Assembly: GCA_036001465.1 (NCBI GenBank)
Contig: DASYUH010000066.1
Span: 1-57,364, forward strand
Reading direction: 5' to 3'
Source: Candidatus Polarisedimenticolia bacterium
GTDB lineage: Bacteria; Acidobacteriota; Polarisedimenticolia; Gp22-AA2
DNA: 57,364 nt
In this document: positions 16,291-25,872 of the stretch, in pieces
How the letters are laid out: every line of letters starts with the position of its first letter
How positions within the stretch are numbered: the first letter of the stretch is position 1
Position numbers and translations under genes: made by a program
The notes under the pieces: generated by a model
What the model saw: the letters and a program-made list of their open reading frames with translations, nothing else
Databases searched by the model: none
Told to the model about the DNA's origin: nothing

Positions 16291-18621
16291 ATGCGTTCCG
16301 CCGCCGCTTTGCGTGCATCGCATCATTCTTTGTACCCGCCCGCCGATCGCCCACGCGACGATCACCCGCCCATCGACCTCGCGCGCGCCGACCTTCCACG
16401 CGCGGATCTCGCGCGCATCCAGCCGGCGAAAATCGCGGCCCCGCGCCGCTTCGTCTGCAGGGAGGATGCGCCGGCCTATCACGTCCAGTCCGGCAACGAC
16501 CCGGCTGCTGACACCCCGGCCGCTGACACCCCGGCTGCTGACACCCCGGCCGCATCAGCCTCGAGCGCCTACCCGGTCGAGCGGTCTCTTCGCCAGGCCG
16601 ACGCCCTGGCGCTGTCGCTGCGGGCCGGGCTCGATCGCATCGCGATTCCCCTGGCGCGTGCGGCGGCCGCGTTCGTGCAGCGGCAGGCCTGGTCCGATTT
16701 CGGCTTCGCCCGGGTGGAGGATCATGCCCGCGAGCGATTCGGACGCTCGGGCCGGTGGGTAAAGGACTGCGCCTAGCTCGGGCGCGCTCTCAAGGCTCTC
16801 CCGCATTTGGCCGATGCCCTGACGGGAGACGACGGCGGCCGTTCCCTCGGGCGCGTGGCGGCGCTTCTCGTCGCCCGGATCGCGTCCGCCGATTCTCTGG
16901 CTGTCTGGGTCGCTCTGGCGCGGCGCGTCCCTATCCGCGCGCTGCGGGATTCGGTCCGGGCGGCGCGCGCCGCCGGGTCGGACTGGCCGGCGGATGGAGG
17001 GGCCCGAACTTTGGATAGCGAAGCCTCGCCCGAGGACGACACACAGCGAGCCGCGGATACCGAGGGCCCGCCCGATGACGGGCTGGACGATCTCTCCGAC
17101 CGCGCCCTTGTGACTATCCCCCTGCCGTCCCCGCTCCTGGCGGCGTTCGACGAGGTGGTCGACTTGTACCGCTGCGTCGAGGGGCGCGAGGCGAGCGTGA
17201 CCTCCTTCGTCGAGGCGCTGGTGGGGGAAGCCTGCTCCGCCGGCTTCCCGCCCGACGCCGATTGCCAGCCCATGAAGGTGTCCCCCGATCCCGCGGTCGT
17301 GGAGACCGCCCTGGCGCGCTCGACCGACAACTGGAGCCACCTGCCTTCGACTTCCCCCGCCTCCTGGTCCCTGGCGCTGGCGGGAGTCAGCCTGGCGCGT
17401 CTTCGGGATGTCGAGAGCGTCGCGGGGACCGGTGGCGCGGCCGAGCTCGACGGCCAGATCCTCGCCTTGCTGGTTCTCGAAGAAGAACTTGTCGCCCGCC
17501 TGGCGATGGTGCTGACCGACCTGGCCGAGCGCGGCGCCTGGTCGCTCCTCCGCTTCGCGGGCGTCGGGCACTACGCCGAAGAGCGCCTTGGCGTCTCGCG
17601 CACCTCGGCGGAGGACCGGGTCCGGGCGGTCCGCTCGCTGCGGCAGTTCCCGGTCCTGCGCGCGGCCTGCGAAGCGGGTCGCATCGGCTTCGAGGCGACG
17701 CTTCTCATTCTGAAGATTCTCGGCCGCGGCCCGGTTGCGGCCGACCTCGAGCGGGCCTGGGTCGCGCGGGCCGAAGAGGCCACCGTGAAGCGTCTCCGGG
17801 ATGAAGCCCGGGCGCTCGGGCGCACCCGCTCGCTTCGCGCCGCCGGGCTCGCGGGGGCGGTCCGGCCGGAGCCGCTGGACGACGCCGCGTGGCACGAGTC
17901 GCTGCGCCGCGAGTCGGGGACCGCGCGCGAGCGGGTGCAGCGCTTCGGGACCGCGGCCGCCGAGCGACCCAGCCCGGACGTTTTCCTCCGCCTCCGCCTG
18001 CCGCACGAGCTCGCCGGTGATTTCCTCGGCGTCATCGAAGCATTCCGGGAACGGCTGTCGAAGACGACCGACTCGGTCCCCTGGGACGAGCCGTGGCCGG
18101 ATGCTCACGCCGCCCCGTCCATGGTGGCAGCCCGGACGTTTTCCGTCCGCTCCCGCCGCCTGCCGGCCTGGGTCGGCCTCCTGGCTCTCCTCGAGGACTT
18201 CGTCCACACCTGGGACCCGCCACACCGCATTGCCGGCGCCTCGGCCAGCGCCCGCGCAGGCGCCCCGAAGCGCCCCGGCGATCCGGTCTATTCCCGCGCC
18301 GGATGGCGCTGCAGCGCCCCCGGCTGCACCTCGCGGAAGAACCTGGACGACCATCACGTCGTCTATCGCTCGCGGCGTGGCGGCAACGGGCTCGACAATC
18401 GCATCTGCGCGTGCCGCTTCCACCACTACCTGGGAGAGCACGGCGAGCTGGCGTCCTGCTGCGGCAAGGCGCCGCTCGGCATCCTGTGGAGGCTCGGGAA
18501 GAAGGACGTCGGGGTCTGGTACCGTAACGAGCGGAGGGTTGACGCGCCGACTCCTGAATTCAGGCCGGGTCGCACTCGCGCGACATGCGATCCGAATGAA
18601 GTGCTGAGAAATCCCGGCTAG
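16291..18621 (+). pseudogene. HNH endonuclease (DUF222-like) gene with in-frame amber codon
   Basis: A frame of 776 codons is broken only by a TAG at 16774-16776 (codon 162). Upstream are an unusual Ala/Asp/Pro-rich segment with three AADTP repeats and a helical region ending RFGRSGRWVKDC. Downstream the same frame continues LGRALKALPHLADALTGDDG, as expected of this family, through long helical repeats to a C-terminal HNH nuclease domain: GWRCSAPGCTSRKNLDDHHV, then NRICACRFHHYLGEHG, with zinc-binding cysteines and the DHH/H catalytic residues. No good start codon lies just after the TAG. The gene is probably a pseudogene by nonsense mutation; sequencing error is the other option. Proteins of this type are common, often multi-copy, and of uncertain role. 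Confidence 0.7.
16501..16545 (+). repeat. Three 15-bp tandem repeats inside the HNH gene
   Basis: CCGGCTGCTGACACC and its one-base variant CCGGCCGCTGACACC alternate three times, encoding AADTP repeats. The number of units probably varies between strains by replication slippage. The repeats keep the frame and so do not explain the amber codon downstream. Confidence 0.85.
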
Positions 18622-21600
18622 GGTCCGAGAGGCTCCCACGCATGGCCGGTGAGCGCCACGTAGCGCTCGGCCAGGAGGCGTCCTCTCTCCGGGTCGCTCC
18701 CCGCCGACTCGAGCTCACCGAGGAACCCGATCGCCCAGGGGCGGTCGGGGTGCGTCTCGAGGTAGTCCTCCAGGATGGCCGCCGCCGCGCCGCGGTCCCC
18801 CGCGAGGGCGCGGGCCCGCGCGAGGAGGGGCGGGACCTCGTCGTTGGCGGGATCGAGCGCCCGGGCATCCTCGAGGAGCGCAATCAGGCGGTCGGGCGGC
18901 GTGAAGCTCCACCCGCTCCGCGCCTGCGCCAGCCTGTCCGCCGCTTTGCGCGCGGCGTCCGGCTCGAGACGGCGGCGCTCGGCGGCCTCCTCCGGCCGGC
19001 GTCCCGCGCGCCCGAGCGCGTCCGCCAGGAGCGTGCGGGCCGCGCGGTCGGCGGGATGGGCTCTCAGGTGCTCCCGCAGCGGCGCCACGGCCGCGTCCGA
19101 ATCGCCGCTCAGGTGGAGCGCCGCTCCGAGCAGGTACGCGAAGTCGTCGAACTCCGTGTCCCCCGCCACGGCTCCGGCCACCCCGTTGTTCCAGCGCGCC
19201 GGCGCGAGGGGAGTCAGGACGAGCAGGGCGGCGCCGGGATCGCCCAGGCGCAGGAGACTCTCCCCGAGGCGGAGGCGCGCCGTCCGATCGTCCGGGTCCC
19301 GATCGAGCAGAACCTGCGCGTGCCGGCGCACCGCGGGCCAGTCTGCCGCAGTTCTCCCGAGCTCGAGAAGGGCGCGCCTGAGGCCCGCGTCCTGCGGGAA
19401 ATCGCGGGCCGCGGCGGCGAGCCATGCGCGGGCCTCGTCCTGCCGATCGGCCAGCCCCAGCGCCTCGCCCGCGGCCCGCGCGGCCAGGGGATTCCGCTTC
19501 AGGGCCAGGGAGCGCCCGGCATAGACCCCGGCGACGTCGGGGTAGCCCTGCGCCACCGCCGCGGCGGCCAGCCGGGCCCAGAACAGGCTCTGGAGCCCCT
19601 GATCCATCGGCAGCCGGACCTGCCGCGCGATGCCGGTCGTGCCGTCCGCGAACATCGAGGCCAGCTCGCGCGCCTGCGCCTCCTGTTCCGCCTTGCGGCG
19701 GGACAGCATGCGCAACGGGGCGGCGAACTCGATCCGCATGTTGTCGTCGGTGTTCGCCGGCCCCCGCCCGAGGCGGGCGCGCAGCTCCTGGCCGCCGACC
19801 CAGTAATGCGCCAGGAGATCGTCGGGAGTGCGGATGCCTATCCGCTCGAGATCGGCGAGGACGCGCGGATTGGCGTGCCTGAGGATGGCGTCGAGGGGGA
19901 ACGGGGCGCGGCCGTTCGTGCCGATGACGATGGCGTCGGAGGCGATCCGGAAGACGTGCACTCCGGGGAAGACCGAGGCGAACCCCCTCAGGATCGATCG
20001 GAAGTCCTCGGCCGTCAGCTCGTACAGCTGCACCCACTGGCAGAACACGCCATCGGGGCCCAGGCGCGAGCGGGCCAGGCTGAAGAAATCGCGGGTGAAG
20101 AGGCTGGCGGCTCCCGCCACCCAGGGGTTGGACGGCTCGGAGATGATCACGTCGTAGGGCTCCCGGCTCAGCAGCAGGTGGTTGCGCGCGTCGTTCACCA
20201 CCAGCCGGACGCGCGGATCCCGAAGGGGCGCGCCGCTCTGGGCGTCGAAGAACCGGCTCCCCTCGACGACCGCGCTCTCGAGCTCGACGCAGTCGATGGC
20301 GCCCGCCGGATGGCTGAGTGTCGAGCCGAGCGTCACGCCGCTTCCCAGCCCCACGACCAGCACGCGCTCGGCCCGCGGAGCGAGGAGCATCGGGACCTGG
20401 GCCACCAGCACCTGGGTCGGGAGATCGCCCGCCCGAGCGGCCTTCATCCATGGGAACGGCTCGGCGAGGCCGGGAGGCACCGAGGCGTCCGGCTTGCCGT
20501 TGACCAGGAGGCTCAGCGCCTTGGTCGTGCGGAAGACGGTCACCGTGCAGGTCAGCCCCTCCTTGAAGAGCAGGATCTCGCCGTGGTTGGCCTTCACTTC
20601 CTCCTGGAACCGGCGCCGGTCCACGCCCCGGTATCGATCGGCGTAGCGGAACACGCCGCTGGACAGGATCTCGGGAGGCAGGGCCGGCGACGCCAGGATG
20701 GCGTTGGCCACGAAGGCGGCGACAGCACAGACGAACAGGATGCGGAGCCTGGCGGCCGGGGCCGGTCGCGCCGCGAGGAGGCCCCAGAGCGCCAGGAGCG
20801 CGCTCGTCACGATCCCCGCCAGGATCGTCCCGCGGCTGCCGAGGCGGGGGACGAGCCAGAAGCCGGCAAGGAGCGATCCCGCGATGGCGCCGAGCGTGTT
20901 CCAGGCATAGGCACGGCCGACCACACGGGGGGCCCCTTCGCGCGAGAGGCTCAGGCCGCCGAGCGTGATCGGGAACATCGCCCCCAGCGCAAGAGTCGGG
21001 AGGATCATGACCCCGGCGGCCAGCGCCAGCTGCACGCCCACGAGCCCCCTGGCCGAGGGCTGCAGCCGATCGTGCGCCAGGACGTAGAGGTACGGCAGCT
21101 CGCGGACGAGATAGAGCCCCAGGTACGTCGTCAGGGCGACGAGCACCTGCGCCAGCGAGGCCGCGAGCAGCACGGGTGCGCCCCTCTTCATGAGCCGCGC
21201 TCCGATCCACGCCCCCGATGCGAGACCGAGCAGAAAGGTCGTGAGCATGATGGTATACGAGTACGTCGAGGAACCGAGGACCAGGACCAGCAGGCGGCTC
21301 CAGGCGACCTCGTAGGCCATGGCGGTCGCTCCCGAGATCGCATAGAGGGCGATGAGGGTGCGGTCGGCCCGCGCGCCGTCCGACCCGACCCCCGCCGCCT
21401 GCCGCACGCCGTCCGCCGCCGGTCCGGGTTCTGCGCCGCGGCGTTCCGCGTCCCCCGGATCCGGGCCGCGCCGGAATCGCGCCACCAGGATCGCCCCTCC
21501 GGCGGCCAGGAGGTTGAGCCCGACCGCGAGCCATTCCGTCCGTCTCAGTCCGATGGAAGGAAGCAGGACGAGCCCGGCGGCGGCGCTGCCGAGGACCGCC

Positions 21601-22190
21601 CCGAAGGTGTTCGCGGCGTAGAGAAAGCCGATCCGCCTGCCCGTCTCGGCCCGGCCCCCGGCGGCGGCCACGCGGCTGGCCAGGGGGAGCGTCGCCCCCA
21701 TCAGGGCCGTCGGCAGCAGCAGGACCGACCCGCACAGTGCCAGTCGCCCCAGGCTGAACAGCGCGAACGATTCGTGGAAGTGCGTCCAGCTCAGGCGGTA
21801 CAGGGGAACGAGACCCTGGAGGAGGACCGGGACCAGGAGCCCGGAAACGCCGATGAGGCACTCGATGACGGCATAGACGTGGAGAGGCTGGAAGCGCTCC
21901 AGCCGGTGCGCCCCCCGGCCCATCCAGGCGGAGCCGCAGGCGAGCCCTCCCATGAACGCGGCCAGGACGGTCGCCACCGCGAACGAGGTCGCCCCGAAGA
22001 CCAGCTCGAGCGATCGCATCCAGGCGACCTCGTAGATGAGCCCGCTGGTCCCCGACACGACGAGACAGAGCATGAACCCGACGAAGGGAAAGGGAAGCGA
22101 TCCAATCCGGGGGGTCTTCACCCCGCCGGGTGGTGGCTCCGCGGCCTCGGACTGGGGCCGGGACAGGGGAATGGCGGCGCGCCCTGACAT
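18618..22190 (-). CDS. Fused polytopic membrane / spermidine-synthase-like / TPR protein
   Basis: About 1190 residues in three parts. Residues 30-480 contain some 14-16 membrane helices in two related blocks; SGTSGLIYEVAWMRSLELVF in the first and SGATAMAYEVAWSRLLVLVL in the second show an internal duplication. Residues about 590-800 form a Rossmann-fold spermidine-synthase-like domain with VLVVGLGSGVTLGST, the acidic DCVELESAVVEGSRFF, and VNDARNHLL with YDVIISEPSNPWV. The C-terminal 350 residues are TPR-like helices. The aminopropyl-acceptor site of true spermidine synthases is not evident, so the reaction is unknown. The fusion type is widespread in soil bacteria. ATG 22190 is preferred over the TTG at 22202. 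The stop lies a few bases from the end of the convergent HNH gene. Confidence 0.85.
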   Translation of the reverse strand: MSGRAAIPLSRPQSEAAEPPPGGVKTPRIGSLPFPFVGFMLCLVVSGTSGLIYEVAWMRSLELVFGATSFAVATVLAAFMGGLACGSAWMGRGAHRLERFQPLHVYAVIECLIGVSGLLVPVLLQGLVPLYRLSWTHFHESFALFSLGRLALCGSVLLLPTALMGATLPLASRVAAAGGRAETGRRIGFLYAANTFGAVLGSAAAGLVLLPSIGLRRTEWLAVGLNLLAAGGAILVARFRRGPDPGDAERRGAEPGPAADGVRQAAGVGSDGARADRTLIALYAISGATAMAYEVAWSRLLVLVLGSSTYSYTIMLTTFLLGLASGAWIGARLMKRGAPVLLAASLAQVLVALTTYLGLYLVRELPYLYVLAHDRLQPSARGLVGVQLALAAGVMILPTLALGAMFPITLGGLSLSREGAPRVVGRAYAWNTLGAIAGSLLAGFWLVPRLGSRGTILAGIVTSALLALWGLLAARPAPAARLRILFVCAVAAFVANAILASPALPPEILSSGVFRYADRYRGVDRRRFQEEVKANHGEILLFKEGLTCTVTVFRTTKALSLLVNGKPDASVPPGLAEPFPWMKAARAGDLPTQVLVAQVPMLLAPRAERVLVVGLGSGVTLGSTLSHPAGAIDCVELESAVVEGSRFFDAQSGAPLRDPRVRLVVNDARNHLLLSREPYDVIISEPSNPWVAGAASLFTRDFFSLARSRLGPDGVFCQWVQLYELTAEDFRSILRGFASVFPGVHVFRIASDAIVIGTNGRAPFPLDAILRHANPRVLADLERIGIRTPDDLLAHYWVGGQELRARLGRGPANTDDNMRIEFAAPLRMLSRRKAEQEAQARELASMFADGTTGIARQVRLPMDQGLQSLFWARLAAAAVAQGYPDVAGVYAGRSLALKRNPLAARAAGEALGLADRQDEARAWLAAAARDFPQDAGLRRALLELGRTAADWPAVRRHAQVLLDRDPDDRTARLRLGESLLRLGDPGAALLVLTPLAPARWNNGVAGAVAGDTEFDDFAYLLGAALHLSGDSDAAVAPLREHLRAHPADRAARTLLADALGRAGRRPEEAAERRRLEPDAARKAADRLAQARSGWSFTPPDRLIALLEDARALDPANDEVPPLLARARALAGDRGAAAAILEDYLETHPDRPWAIGFLGELESAGSDPERGRLLAERYVALTGHAWEPLGP

Positions 22191-22233
22191 GGCACACGTC
22201 AATTTAATGATTCTTGTGCCGTAGTCCAGCCCG

Positions 22234-23631
22234 TCAGGCGGAGTTCGTGCCCGCCCCCGGCCCCTCGAGCCGGCGCAGGGAGCGCCCGAGCCAGGTCAGA
22301 AACACGCTCGACGACACCGAGGAGGCGATGACGAGCCCGCCCAGGAGACCGTAGAGCGGCTCCACCGAGAGGGCGGCCGCCGCCCTCATCCCCAGGAAGG
22401 CGCAGGGGATCGTCAGGAGGAGGTAGCGGAAGACCGCCATGGTCAATCCGGGCCGGCCGCGCTGCAGGCCTTCGAACGCCGGCCGGCACAGGACGAATGG
22501 AACCATGACGAGGCAGGCCAGCGGACAGAAACGCAAGGCGACGGTGGCCAGCTCGGCGGTGCGCGCCGACTCGGCCAGGGCGCGGGCGAGGCGCGGGCCG
22601 CCCAGGAGGAGCGCCGGAGTCACCACGGCGACGCAGTAGAGGGCCGCCGCCAGCGTGATCTGACGCATCCCCTTCCTGATCGCCTCGATGGCCCCTTCTC
22701 CGAAGCGCCGCGCCACGAACGGCAGGACCGCGACGGCCGAGGCGATGATCGGCATGGCGGCGAACTGCAGGACGCGCGAGAAGATCCCGTAGGCCGCGAT
22801 CGACTCGGTGGCCCCCGGCTGGCGGGCCAGGAGCCAGTTGACCAGGGCCGTCTCCACCGCCATCAACCCGTAGGTCAGGACCGCCGGCACGGCGAGCGAC
22901 ATCAGCGAGCGCAGGGGAGCCGGGTCCCGGGCCGGGTCGCTGTCGAGGCCGCTCGCCTGCCGCGCCGCCTCGTGCGCCGCGGCCTTGCGCAGCGCGTACA
23001 CCAGCCCGCCGAGCCTGCCCAGGACGGTCGACAGGGCGATCCCGAACACGCCCCAGTGGAAGACGAACAGGAAGATGGCGTTCAGGCCGACGTTGATCAG
23101 ATTCGACCAGATGCCGGCCCACATCGTGGAGCGGGTGTCGTGGTGCGCCTTGATGATGGAATCGGGGATGATCGACCAGAACGAGGTGAAGGCCGAGCCG
23201 CCGATGAGCACGGAGCCGTAGATCGAGAACTGCCGCGCCAGGGCGGGGTCGAGCCCCATCCGGTAGGCGCCGAAATAGATGTACAGGGCGATCGCCGAGA
23301 ACACCGGCACCAGCGTCCAGACGGTGCGGCGCGACACCGCGAGGATCTGCTCGATGCGCGCTCCCTGCCGGCGCCCCATCGCCTGCGACAGGTTCGCCGT
23401 CAAGCCGGTGGACAGCCCCACCCAGCAGGCGATCATCAGAATCTCGTAGGGGAACGACAGGCCGCCGACCGCGGCGATGGCCGCGTCCCCGAGAGTGGCG
23501 GCGAACGCCAGGTCCACGAAGGTGAACAGCGATCGCATCTGGAAGGACAGGATGAGCGGCGCGGCCATCTTCAAGATGGACGAGGGGGCGTGCCCGGCGG
23601 CTCGGCCGGAGCGGCTGTCGGGGGATGTCAT
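22234..23631 (-). CDS. MATE-family efflux transporter
   Basis: The 465-residue protein has about 12 membrane helices in two MatE halves. The first opens ILKMAAPLILSFQMRSLFTF followed by VDLAFAATLGDAAIAAVG. The second contains LMSLAVPAVLTYGLMAVETA and repeats the pattern. It should export cationic drugs or metabolites using a Na+ or H+ gradient. It lies 43 bases upstream of the fused spermidine-synthase gene on the same strand and may share its transcript. The C-terminal 25 residues are a short charged tail. Confidence 0.88.
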   Translation of the reverse strand: MTSPDSRSGRAAGHAPSSILKMAAPLILSFQMRSLFTFVDLAFAATLGDAAIAAVGGLSFPYEILMIACWVGLSTGLTANLSQAMGRRQGARIEQILAVSRRTVWTLVPVFSAIALYIYFGAYRMGLDPALARQFSIYGSVLIGGSAFTSFWSIIPDSIIKAHHDTRSTMWAGIWSNLINVGLNAIFLFVFHWGVFGIALSTVLGRLGGLVYALRKAAAHEAARQASGLDSDPARDPAPLRSLMSLAVPAVLTYGLMAVETALVNWLLARQPGATESIAAYGIFSRVLQFAAMPIIASAVAVLPFVARRFGEGAIEAIRKGMRQITLAAALYCVAVVTPALLLGGPRLARALAESARTAELATVALRFCPLACLVMVPFVLCRPAFEGLQRGRPGLTMAVFRYLLLTIPCAFLGMRAAAALSVEPLYGLLGGLVIASSVSSSVFLTWLGRSLRRLEGPGAGTNSA

Positions 23632-23724
23632 CGGGACGGTCCGAGGCTCCGCGAAGGCCCGTCATTCTAACAGAGACGACGGGCATCGTCCGAGCCAAGG
23701 AATTACAATGACCCGGGAGGATGC

Positions 23725-25872
23725 ATGGAGGAGCGGCGACTGACCCGTCTGCGGATGTTCGCCGACTGGCGCCCCTTCGTCTCGCTGCTCCACCGCCCGC
23801 CCGGGGAGAAGCGGTTCCTCCTCCTGGTGCCCCTGACCGGGGTCGTGACCGGACTCGCCTCCGTGGCGCTCATCCGCCTGCTCGGGCTCTTCCAGGGGCT
23901 CTTCTGGGGCTCGCGTCACGAAATCCTCGAGCACGCCCTGGCCCTGCCGCTGTGGCACCGCTTCCTCGTCCCGACCCTGGGCGGGGCGATGATCGGGCTC
24001 ATCGTCTTCATGACCCGCGAGCCGGTCGGCGGGCACGGCACGACCGCCCTCATCGAGGCGGTGGCGCAGCGGGGCGGAGTCCTGCATCTCGGCCGGAGCC
24101 TCCTGAAGGCGGCCGCGACCATCATCACGGTCGGGACCGGCGGCTCGCTCGGGCGCGAGGGACCGCTGATCCGCGTCGGCGCGGCCCTCGGCTCGGTCCT
24201 CGGCCGGCGCTTCCACCTCGCCGGCAACCGGCTGAACATCCTGCTCGGCTGCGGGGCCGCGGCCGGCATCGCGGCCGCCTACAACGCGCCGATCGGCGGG
24301 GCGCTGTTCGCGCTCGAGGTGATTCTCGGCAACTTCGCCCTGGAAAGCTTCGGCCCGATCGTCGTCGCCGCGGCCATCGGCACGGTCATCTCGCGCCATC
24401 TGATCAGCGCCTATCCGGCGTACCACCCGCCCGACTACAGCACCCTGACCAGCGGCTGGGAGCTCTGGCACTACCTCTTGATGGGGATCCTCATCGGCGT
24501 CGCCTCCTCGCTGTTCATCCTGGCGCTCCGTGGCGCGGAGAAGGGCTTCAAGCGGCTGCCGCTTCCGGAATGGGCGAAGCCGGTGGCGGGGTTCGCGCTG
24601 CTCGGCCTGATCGGCGCCTTCGTTCCGCACGTGTTCGGCAACGGCTACGACACCACGAACCACGTCCTGCTCGACGACGGTGTGGTGCCGCTCAGTCTCG
24701 TGATCGTGCTGCCGCTCCTGAAGCTCGCGGCGACCGCCCTCACCGCGGGGTCGGGCGGCTCGGGGGGCCTGTTCACGCCGACCCTGTTCATCGGGTCGAC
24801 GCTCGGGTACGTCTACGGCGCCTGGTGCCACGAGTCGTTCCCGCTCGCGACCTCGGTCCCGGGCGCCTACGCCCTGGTCGGGATGGGGGCGATGATCGCG
24901 GGGACCACGCAGGTGCCCCTCACCTCGATCATGATCATCTTCGAGCTGACCGGCGATTACGAGGTCATCCTGCCGCTCATGGTCGCCTGCACCGGTGCGG
25001 TGGTCGTGTCACGGCTCCTGCACCGCGAGTCGATCTACACCGAGTCCCTGATCGAGCGCGGCGTCCGGCTGGGCGGCAGGATGGAGGAGCTGGTCATGGA
25101 CACCATCCAGGTGCGCGATCTCATGCGCTCGGCCTGCGCTCCGGTGAACGAGCTGGAGAGCGTGGGGGTGGTCATGAAGCGGCTGCTCGAGGAGGGCCGG
25201 AAGGAGCTGTTCGTCGTCGGCGAGGACGGCCGCCTGCTGGGAGCGATCACGCTGGGGGACCTCTCCGAGCCCCTGCGCAATCCCGAGGCGGCGCAGACGC
25301 TGCGCGCCCGGGACGTCATGTACACGGACGTGCCGGTGCTGCGCGAGGGCGATCTCCTGTCCGTGGCGATCGGCCGCTGGAAGCAGGTCAGCCGCGATCG
25401 GCTCCCGGTCGTCGACTCGCCGGAATCGCGCCGCTTGGTGGGGGAGCTGTCGGCGGGGGACATCATCGCGGTCTACAGCCAGGAAGTCCTGCACAAGGAG
25501 GCCCGCCTGGCGCGCTTCGATCGCCGCGGGCCGGGCGAGCGCCCCCAGACGACCTTCGTCGAGCTGCCGGGCGAATACGTCGTCGCCATGGTCATGCTGC
25601 CCGAGTCCTTCCCCGGGATGACGTTGCGCGAGCTGGGCGCCCGCCAGCGCTTCGGAGTGAACATCATCGAGCTGAAGCGGGCCCTCCCCGGCGGCCGGGA
25701 GCGCCGCATCATGCCCGACCCGAACACCGAGCTGAAGCCGGGGGATGGCCTCATCGTGGTGGGCCGCCCCGCGGAGATCGCCCGCCTGGGCGATCCGATC
25801 TCCCTGGCGGAGATCGCCGCGGCGCACCAGGTTCCGGCCCCTCCAGATACCTCTCGTCCCCCGGGTGGTTGA
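23725..25872 (+). CDS. ClC-family chloride channel/exchanger with CBS pair and TrkA-C domain
   Basis: About 715 residues. The membrane part (to about residue 430) carries the ClC signatures GTGGSLGREGPLIR (gating glutamate Glu145), AAYNAPIGGALFALE and GSGGSGGLFTPTLFIG. A CBS pair follows (VRDLMRSACAPVNELESVGV to RLPVVDSPE). A C-terminal RCK/TrkA-C-like domain contains GMTLRELGARQRFGVNIIEL and NTELKPGDGLIVVGRPAEI. The CBS and TrkA-C domains suggest gating by nucleotides or other cytosolic ligands. Whether it is a channel or a Cl-/H+ exchanger cannot be decided here. GGGAGG precedes the ATG, and TACAAT at 23704-23709 is a possible -10 box. Confidence 0.9.
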   Translation: MEERRLTRLRMFADWRPFVSLLHRPPGEKRFLLLVPLTGVVTGLASVALIRLLGLFQGLFWGSRHEILEHALALPLWHRFLVPTLGGAMIGLIVFMTREPVGGHGTTALIEAVAQRGGVLHLGRSLLKAAATIITVGTGGSLGREGPLIRVGAALGSVLGRRFHLAGNRLNILLGCGAAAGIAAAYNAPIGGALFALEVILGNFALESFGPIVVAAAIGTVISRHLISAYPAYHPPDYSTLTSGWELWHYLLMGILIGVASSLFILALRGAEKGFKRLPLPEWAKPVAGFALLGLIGAFVPHVFGNGYDTTNHVLLDDGVVPLSLVIVLPLLKLAATALTAGSGGSGGLFTPTLFIGSTLGYVYGAWCHESFPLATSVPGAYALVGMGAMIAGTTQVPLTSIMIIFELTGDYEVILPLMVACTGAVVVSRLLHRESIYTESLIERGVRLGGRMEELVMDTIQVRDLMRSACAPVNELESVGVVMKRLLEEGRKELFVVGEDGRLLGAITLGDLSEPLRNPEAAQTLRARDVMYTDVPVLREGDLLSVAIGRWKQVSRDRLPVVDSPESRRLVGELSAGDIIAVYSQEVLHKEARLARFDRRGPGERPQTTFVELPGEYVVAMVMLPESFPGMTLRELGARQRFGVNIIELKRALPGGRERRIMPDPNTELKPGDGLIVVGRPAEIARLGDPISLAEIAAAHQVPAPPDTSRPPGG

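Noticed and set aside
16774-16776. Amber codon as pyrrolysine or reassigned TAG
   Set aside because: Several intact genes here end in TAG, and no pyl-like gene is in the window. Nonsense mutation or sequencing error is simpler.
18642-22187. A 1181-codon open frame on the plus strand
   Set aside because: It is antisense to the fused membrane/spermidine-synthase gene. Its translation is Arg/Gly/Gln-rich without domains, as expected for a shadow frame in GC-rich DNA. Similar long shadows (23721-25883, 54460-57216, 11621-12808) were dropped for the same reason.
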